From assembly GCA_018812355.1 (NCBI GenBank), contig JAHJDQ010000039.1, positions 1 to 9,767 on the forward strand: 9,767 nucleotides of DNA. Direction: 5' to 3'. How positions within the stretch are numbered: the stretch's first letter is position 1; the number at the start of each line of letters is the position of its first letter. Below the pieces are notes generated by a model. It was not told where the DNA came from and ran no database searches. It saw nothing but the letters and a program-made list of their open reading frames with translations. This DNA is from Nanobdellota archaeon. GTDB lineage: Archaea > Nanobdellota > Nanobdellia > Woesearchaeales > GW2011-AR9. A program made the position numbers and the translations under genes. Below, piece after piece: positions 5,869 through 9,767 of the stretch.

Positions 5869-6483
5869 ATGGTAGAAAAAACAACCATTATTAAAACAAA
5901 GATATTTAACCTCTTTAGATCAGACTACTTAGCCAGATTCCATGTTAGAGAGATGGCTAAATTACTTCAAAAAAGTCATGTAACCCTTTTACCGCACCTT
6001 AAAGCGTTAGAAAAAGATAAAGTCCTTCTCGCTAAAACCATTGGTAAAAATAAGGTTTATTCCTTAAATTTTGAGAACATTATCACTAAAAATTACTTAA
6101 CAATCTCAGAAACTGTTGAAACAATAATATTTCTGGAACAGATATTTTTAATTAAAAAGATCACCACAGAAATATTTAATCTGAACTTGAGGGGAACAAT
6201 TATTCTTTTTGGTTCTTATGCAAAAAAAACATTTAAAGAAGAGAGTGACATTGACATTTTTTATTTAGGCCAAATTACTAATCAGAAAATAGAAGAGATT
6301 AAAAAAATTGGAAAAACTTATGGCAAAACAATAAATGTTAAAAAATCAACATTAAATAATTTTGAGACCGGGCTTAGAAAAAAAGACCCTTTAATAATAG
6401 AAATCATTAAAAATCACGTTCTTTTGCAAAATTTCGAGCAGTTTGTTAATGCTCTTTGGAGGCATTTTGATGGAAAAAGATAA
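5869..6483 (+). CDS. Winged-helix / MNT nucleotidyltransferase fusion (autoregulatory antitoxin-like)
   Basis: A 204-residue two-domain protein. Residues 6-68 form a winged helix: helices around IFNLFRSDYLARFHVREMAKLL, a recognition helix near 36-48 (SHVTLLPHLKALE) and a beta wing (KTIGKNKVYSLN). Residues 105-195 form an MNT domain with G115-S116 (LFGSYAKK) and S126-D127-I-D129. The usual third acid appears to be replaced by N156 (TINVKKS), which could weaken or abolish catalysis. It is the first gene of a two-gene operon, overlapping the HEPN gene by 14 bases, and has a leaderless-type promoter with a palindrome over the start region. The family is known as the antitoxin half of archaeal HEPN/MNT pairs. 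Repression of its own operon through the palindrome is inferred from position. Confidence 0.88.
   Translation: MVEKTTIIKTKIFNLFRSDYLARFHVREMAKLLQKSHVTLLPHLKALEKDKVLLAKTIGKNKVYSLNFENIITKNYLTISETVETIIFLEQIFLIKKITTEIFNLNLRGTIILFGSYAKKTFKEESDIDIFYLGQITNQKIEEIKKIGKTYGKTINVKKSTLNNFETGLRKKDPLIIEIIKNHVLLQNFEQFVNALWRHFDGKR
6458..6462 (+). promoter_or_regulatory. Shine-Dalgarno site that sets the HEPN start
   Basis: GGAGG at 6458-6462 ends seven bases before the ATG at 6470. It lies inside the end of the HTH-MNT gene and supports 6470 over the in-frame TTG at 6443 as the HEPN start, with coupled translation. Confidence 0.65.
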
Positions 6484-6979
6484 AGGTCCAAAAAGTCATG
6501 TTTTATGGTGCTGGAAACAAAAAAGAGGTATCAAACTTGAAGAACCAAACGATAATCTTTGTAATACTTACATTAAGAAAGCAAAAAGTAGTTTAAATAT
6601 GTTGGAATCAGCAACGGAAAAAGAAGAAATAGATTGGATCTCAACAACAGCATACTATGCCAGATATTTCGCTTTCTATGCCTTACTCCAAAAATCTGGG
6701 ATAAAATCAGAAATCCATGACTGCACAATCTCTTTAATGAATTTTCTTTTTGTTGATGAAAAAATAATTGAAAAACATTTTTACGATGAATTACAATTAG
6801 CAAAAGAACTGCGTGTTGACACCCAATATTATCTGGCTGAAGAGATAGATTTAAACAAATTAAAGAAGGATTCAAAAACGGCAAGAAGTTTTGTGCTTAG
6901 GATGGAGGAAGTTATAGAAAATATATCTGAAGAGCAGATTAAAACTATCAGAGATAAACTTGAAGATGCTCGTCTTTGA
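6470..6979 (+). CDS. HEPN-domain protein, partner of the winged-helix MNT (toxin-like)
   Basis: A 169-residue helical protein of the archaeal HEPN family paired with HTH-MNT genes. The N-terminal segment (WCWKQKRGIKLEEPNDNL, residues 13-30) and YIKKAKSSL (34-42) are characteristic. The signature YYARYFAFYALLQKSGIKS (62-80) is followed by H83 and, later, LRVDTQYYL (114-122), the conserved Arg-Asp-x-x-Tyr segment. I chose ATG 6470 because a strong GGAGG lies seven bases upstream; a TTG at 6443 would add nine residues (MLMLFGGIL) that look like read-through of the ribosome-binding site. A clear RX4-6H ribonuclease motif is not visible. It overlaps the MNT gene by 14 bases. By family precedent it is the toxin or effector half, controlled by the MNT protein; activity is unproven. 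Confidence 0.87.
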   Translation: MEKDKGPKSHVLWCWKQKRGIKLEEPNDNLCNTYIKKAKSSLNMLESATEKEEIDWISTTAYYARYFAFYALLQKSGIKSEIHDCTISLMNFLFVDEKIIEKHFYDELQLAKELRVDTQYYLAEEIDLNKLKKDSKTARSFVLRMEEVIENISEEQIKTIRDKLEDARL

Positions 6980-7005
6980 TTCTTTAAACTAACAACTACT
7001 TTATT

Positions 7006-7060
7006 TCTTGCTGGGACTAATACCCCGAAGCTCTGCTTCAGTTATTTAACTAAAGCAAGA
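7006..7060 (+). other. Nested stem-loop in the 3' region of the HEPN/MNT operon
   Basis: An outer 7-base stem, TCTTGCT (7006-7012) with AGCAAGA (7054-7060), encloses the hairpin GAAGC-TCT-GCTTC (7027-7039). It lies just after the HEPN stop. It may be an mRNA 3'-end structure or part of a dispersed hairpin element; a chance outer stem cannot be excluded. Confidence 0.4.
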
Positions 7061-7062
7061 TT

Positions 7063-7098
7063 AAAAATACTCCGGAGTTCTACTCCGGCGGGATTTTT
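7063..7098 (+). terminator. Hairpin with TCT loop and flanking A/T tracts (terminator-like)
   Basis: CCGGAGT (7072-7078), loop TCT, ACTCCGG (7082-7088) form a 7-base GC-rich stem. AAAAAT (7063-7068) and ATTTTT (7093-7098) could extend it across a small internal loop, and more T follows to about 7105. It lies between the HEPN/MNT operon and protein B, as a terminator would. Archaeal termination usually needs only T tracts, so the hairpin may have another role. Confidence 0.5.
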
Positions 7099-7145
7099 AT
7101 TTTTGGAATTTAAAGAAAATTCTAAAAAGCAGATTTTACCATAAG

Positions 7146-7159
7146 GAAAGAAATAAAAA
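7146..7159 (+). promoter_or_regulatory. Candidate BRE/TATA for secreted protein B
   Basis: GAAAGA (7146-7151), the same hexamer as at 5833-5838, directly precedes AATAAAAA (7152-7159). The TATA-like centre is about 28 bases before the ATG at 7184, again close to a leaderless arrangement. The TATA match is weaker than at 5839. Confidence 0.4.
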
Positions 7160-7183
7160 GTAATTCATATTTATTATATTATA

Positions 7184-9625
7184 ATGTACAAAAAGAGGTT
7201 TTTAGTATTTGTAGTTATATTCTTGTTAGTAAATACAGTTTTGGCTCAGGAAGCTGTTTCAGAAGATATTTATGCAGATGTCATTGAAGAAAAGTCTTGT
7301 GAAGGGTTCTTAGGCAAGATCTCTTGTTTCTTCTGGGGTAATCCGGCTAATAGGGCCGGTGCTGCTTGGTATGATCGAGATACGGCTTTGGTTGGGGAAG
7401 CAAAAAGTGATGAAGAGAAAGCTAAAGAAGAAACAAAACAAGCTGCTTTAGATTCTTACAACCGGGAAAAGAAAAGTTTTGATGAAGGCGACTATGATAC
7501 AGCTTTATTATCATTTGAATATGCTGAATCAATTTATCCGGGTGGAGCTCCAAAATATTGGAAAGCTAAAACACTCCAACGGCTTGACAGAGATGAAGAA
7601 TCGTTAAAAGTATATCAGGAGTTTACTGATTATGTTAAAACTAATAACCAGAACACTAAATATGCTTCTGAAAATACTGATGCCTTAGCACAAATAAGTG
7701 TTTTTAAGGCAGCTGAAGAAAAACAATTAAATCTTCTTGAAGCAGCTGAAAATAAATTTGCCTTAGACCTAACGTCCATGAATTTGGAACAAGCCCAGGA
7801 TTTTCTTAAAACAGCTCAAGAAAAATATGATAAAGCATCTCAAAAATACGATCAAAGCAAACGAGAAAACGAGGGGGAAAAGACTGCTTTAAACGAATTT
7901 CTTGACGCTAAAGCTGCTCTTGAACTTGCTCAAGGTAAAGTAAAACAAGTACAAGAAACAGCAGCAGGACCGAACTACGTCAAATCCCAAAGAGATAAAC
8001 AATTTAATGACGAACAGATCAAAGCTGCTTTAAAATCCCAAGGCTGGACTGGTGAGCAGATAACAGAAGCATTTGCTGTTGCTGACGTAACAAAAGCAGA
8101 AGAACGCCGACAACAGATTGCGCAGATCCAGCCCATTACTTTCGCTCCAAAATCTACGGAATGGAACAAAGAAAGGATCAACAAAGCCTATTCCTGCTTC
8201 AACTCCTTTAGCTGTGAAGGAGAGAAACTTAACTCCCATCAAGCCTATCAAAAGAAATTAGAGTTATATTATGTTGCTGATTTAAATGCCCGGTTCGATC
8301 AGAATTATATCACTTACTCTAAATCCTTAGAGCTTGCTCCTGATGGAGTCGTTTCCTCAACTACAGATTCAAACACGCTTAACCAGCTAGCTGATATTTT
8401 AAAGATAGACAGAAGCGGAAAAGGCAGTGAAGAACTTGCTAAAGCCGTCAATGACGGAATTAAAAACCAAAAAGAAAAAGCCGGCAAGGACAAGGTTGAG
8501 CAGATAGACAAACTCAAAAAAAATGCTGAAGATGCCCGCTGGCAAGGTTCCTACATCGACATGATGTTCAAATCAAAAACTGTTGATATCACCTCTATGG
8601 ATGAAGTGGAAATCGGTGAAAGTATCTCTCTACCTAATGGCGATCTAGCAACTGTGACTGATAAAGAAGGCGACCAGTTTATTGTAACGATTAATGGTGA
8701 AGAAAAGAAAGTTAATAGGGAAGATGCTAAGATGGTAGATGACACAGCAGTAAAAGCATATCAGATAGCTTCTGGAAAGAACCAGTATTCAGAACTGTTT
8801 GGCGCAACTTTAGGGGCTTTGTCAAAACTGGGCAGTTATCGTTCTTTATCTAATCTTTTACTTCCTGACGCTACTAAAGAATGGACTGCTTTTTCTGATC
8901 AAGAAGGACTACGTATCTGGGCAGATCTTGATGCTTTCGCAGCTTCTCAATATTGTAGGGACGATGAAGAAAAACGTTCCACTCAAGACGGAAAAGCTTA
9001 CGCTTTTGTAAGAACCTCTTCCGGAACTTATCAATTCGTTGGTTCTATCCAGGCAGAATACACTACTGAAACAACCCAAATCCTTTGTGAACGTAATCCT
9101 GACCAAGATTCTGAAGAAGAATTTATCTGTGGCAAGGGTTTAGTCTGTGTTGACAACAATTTCTGTTATGAAGATAAAAATGATGATGGTGAAGCAGACA
9201 GCAAAGAACCGGCCCAAGGACATTATTATAAGATCTCCTGGGGCGTTACCGCTCCTCAAGATGAGAAGTTCACCCCTTACGTTGATGAGAATGGTAAAGC
9301 GGTAAGATTTAATATCCAGCTCAGCGGCCCTGAAGGCAGCCAATGGATCTTTAAAAGGCTCGGCAAGTTCGGTGCAAATGTTATAGAGCTTGACAACGGC
9401 GCTAACGACGGCGGCATAATCACTAAATTCCTTCAGGAGCTTTACACTCAAGTCTGTATCGTCTTTGATCCCAAAGACAGCGTGATAGATTTTGATGGTG
9501 ATCCGGTAAGCACGATCTGCACCCATTTTGTGGCTACAACCCAGCAAAGTGTTGAATACGGCACAGCTACCGGCAATTCTCCTTCTATTACTTCTACTTC
9601 TAAAGATGTGGAGATGAACATCTGA
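7184..9625 (+). CDS. Large secreted modular protein B, paralogue of A
   Basis: An 813-residue exported protein homologous to A at both ends; the family is not recognised. The signal peptide (1-21, cleavage after VLA) is followed by the cap at 39-72 (C39, GKISC48, FFWG, NRAG, AWYDR, LVGE). Residues 88-155 are TPR-like (SFDEGDYDTALLSFEYAES), 165-260 is an acidic and basic coiled coil, and 274-301 is a UBA-like helix pair (FNDEQIKAALKSQGW-TGEQI). C338/C344 repeat the SCFN-x-x-x-C-x-GE motif of A. One eroded ~37-residue repeat lies near 398. The C-terminal module runs from AEDARWQGS (448) to the end, with all seven cysteines of A matched (591, 635, 649, 655, 661, 758, 779), a DKNDDGEAD loop at 664-672, and a beta-rich insertion at 464-521 absent from A. 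No membrane anchor is seen. It stands alone, behind a hairpin and a candidate promoter. An envelope or contact role is inferred. Confidence 0.85.
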   Translation: MYKKRFLVFVVIFLLVNTVLAQEAVSEDIYADVIEEKSCEGFLGKISCFFWGNPANRAGAAWYDRDTALVGEAKSDEEKAKEETKQAALDSYNREKKSFDEGDYDTALLSFEYAESIYPGGAPKYWKAKTLQRLDRDEESLKVYQEFTDYVKTNNQNTKYASENTDALAQISVFKAAEEKQLNLLEAAENKFALDLTSMNLEQAQDFLKTAQEKYDKASQKYDQSKRENEGEKTALNEFLDAKAALELAQGKVKQVQETAAGPNYVKSQRDKQFNDEQIKAALKSQGWTGEQITEAFAVADVTKAEERRQQIAQIQPITFAPKSTEWNKERINKAYSCFNSFSCEGEKLNSHQAYQKKLELYYVADLNARFDQNYITYSKSLELAPDGVVSSTTDSNTLNQLADILKIDRSGKGSEELAKAVNDGIKNQKEKAGKDKVEQIDKLKKNAEDARWQGSYIDMMFKSKTVDITSMDEVEIGESISLPNGDLATVTDKEGDQFIVTINGEEKKVNREDAKMVDDTAVKAYQIASGKNQYSELFGATLGALSKLGSYRSLSNLLLPDATKEWTAFSDQEGLRIWADLDAFAASQYCRDDEEKRSTQDGKAYAFVRTSSGTYQFVGSIQAEYTTETTQILCERNPDQDSEEEFICGKGLVCVDNNFCYEDKNDDGEADSKEPAQGHYYKISWGVTAPQDEKFTPYVDENGKAVRFNIQLSGPEGSQWIFKRLGKFGANVIELDNGANDGGIITKFLQELYTQVCIVFDPKDSVIDFDGDPVSTICTHFVATTQQSVEYGTATGNSPSITSTSKDVEMNI

Positions 9626-9715
9626 ACAGTAATCATCGTTGCTTTCCTATACGTACCTCAGCAAAGATAATGACGACCGCCCAGAAAAAGAATTATGCCT
9701 TTGATTGGAATAATA

Positions 9716-9767
9716 TTTAAATACTGTTTAAGTCTTGTCTTAAGATATATCGTAAGGGATGAATATG
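9716..9767 (+). promoter_or_regulatory. Candidate promoter and start region of a gene leaving the window
   Basis: TTTAAATA (9716-9723) is TATA-like. An inverted repeat TTAAG (9728-9732) / CTTAA (9739-9743) follows near the expected transcription start. AAGGG (9754-9758) is a Shine-Dalgarno candidate six bases before the ATG at 9765-9767; another ATG at 9759 abuts it directly. The rest of 9626-9715 holds nothing I can identify. Confidence 0.4.

Noticed and set aside
6443..6469. Upstream TTG start for the second HEPN protein
   Set aside because: It would add MLMLFGGIL, encoded by the GGAGG ribosome-binding site itself; ATG at 6470 is seven bases after that site.
6573..6884. 103-codon minus-strand frame over the second HEPN gene
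   Set aside because: It covers the HEPN signature on the other strand and resembles no protein; the + strand gene has a clear family match and a strong ribosome-binding site.
7027..7088. CRISPR-like repeat pair
   Set aside because: The two hairpins have different stem sequences, there are only two, and no repeat-spacer periodicity or cas gene is present.
9140..9547. 135-codon open frame on the minus strand inside protein B
   Set aside because: It lies wholly antisense to the conserved C-terminal module and shows no recognisable domain; it is a shadow of the real gene.

Overview
This AT-rich window most likely comes from an archaeon, probably a small-genome DPANN lineage such as Woesearchaeota or Pacearchaeota. 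The lineage is inferred from gene style; there is no rRNA or tRNA to test it. The clues are TATA-like boxes 25-30 bases before start codons (leaderless geometry), archaeal-type minimal nucleotidyltransferase (MNT)/HEPN gene pairs, and very large, cysteine-bearing secreted proteins of no family I recognise. All genes lie on the + strand.

Layout. (1) 1-1448 is a toxin-antitoxin-like block: a solo MNT nucleotidyltransferase (62-376), a short possible ORF behind its own TATA box (443-526), and an MNT/HEPN pair overlapping by 17 bases (563-970 and 954-1448, the latter with a TTG start). (2) 1454-1555 is a 33-codon signal-peptide ORF matching the leaders of the two large secreted proteins but ending straight after the leader; I read it as the severed 5' end of a third family member. 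(3) 1576-2592 is a complete DUF1016/YhcG-type PDDEXK nuclease lying between that severed leader and the intact leader of the next gene. (4) 2599-5766 encodes secreted protein A, 1055 residues. (5) 5869-6979 is a second MNT/HEPN module, whose MNT carries an N-terminal winged helix and has an 18-base palindrome between TATA box and start codon. (6) 6980-7183 is non-coding and holds two hairpins with the same TCT loop, the second terminator-like. (7) 7184-9625 encodes secreted protein B, 813 residues, a paralogue of A. (8) 9626-9767 holds a likely promoter for a gene starting at the window edge.

How the parts relate. A and B share an N-terminal cap (Cys, Gly, Lys, Ile, Ser, Cys, FFWG, NRAG, AWY), a short central Cys motif and a C-terminal module of about 300 residues with seven conserved cysteines and a calcium-loop-like segment. 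Their middles differ: helical repeats, a peptidoglycan-binding-like fold and a roughly 37-residue repeat in A; TPR-like, coiled-coil and UBA-like segments plus a small beta insertion in B. This looks like a modular family of exported proteins whose interior is exchanged between conserved ends. HEPN/MNT modules and a YhcG nuclease are interleaved with these genes, and at least one member seems to have been decapitated there. Whether the nucleases and toxins are functionally linked to the secreted proteins or are selfish cargo in a recombination-prone locus cannot be decided from sequence alone. No stretch longer than about 210 bases lacks a gene.
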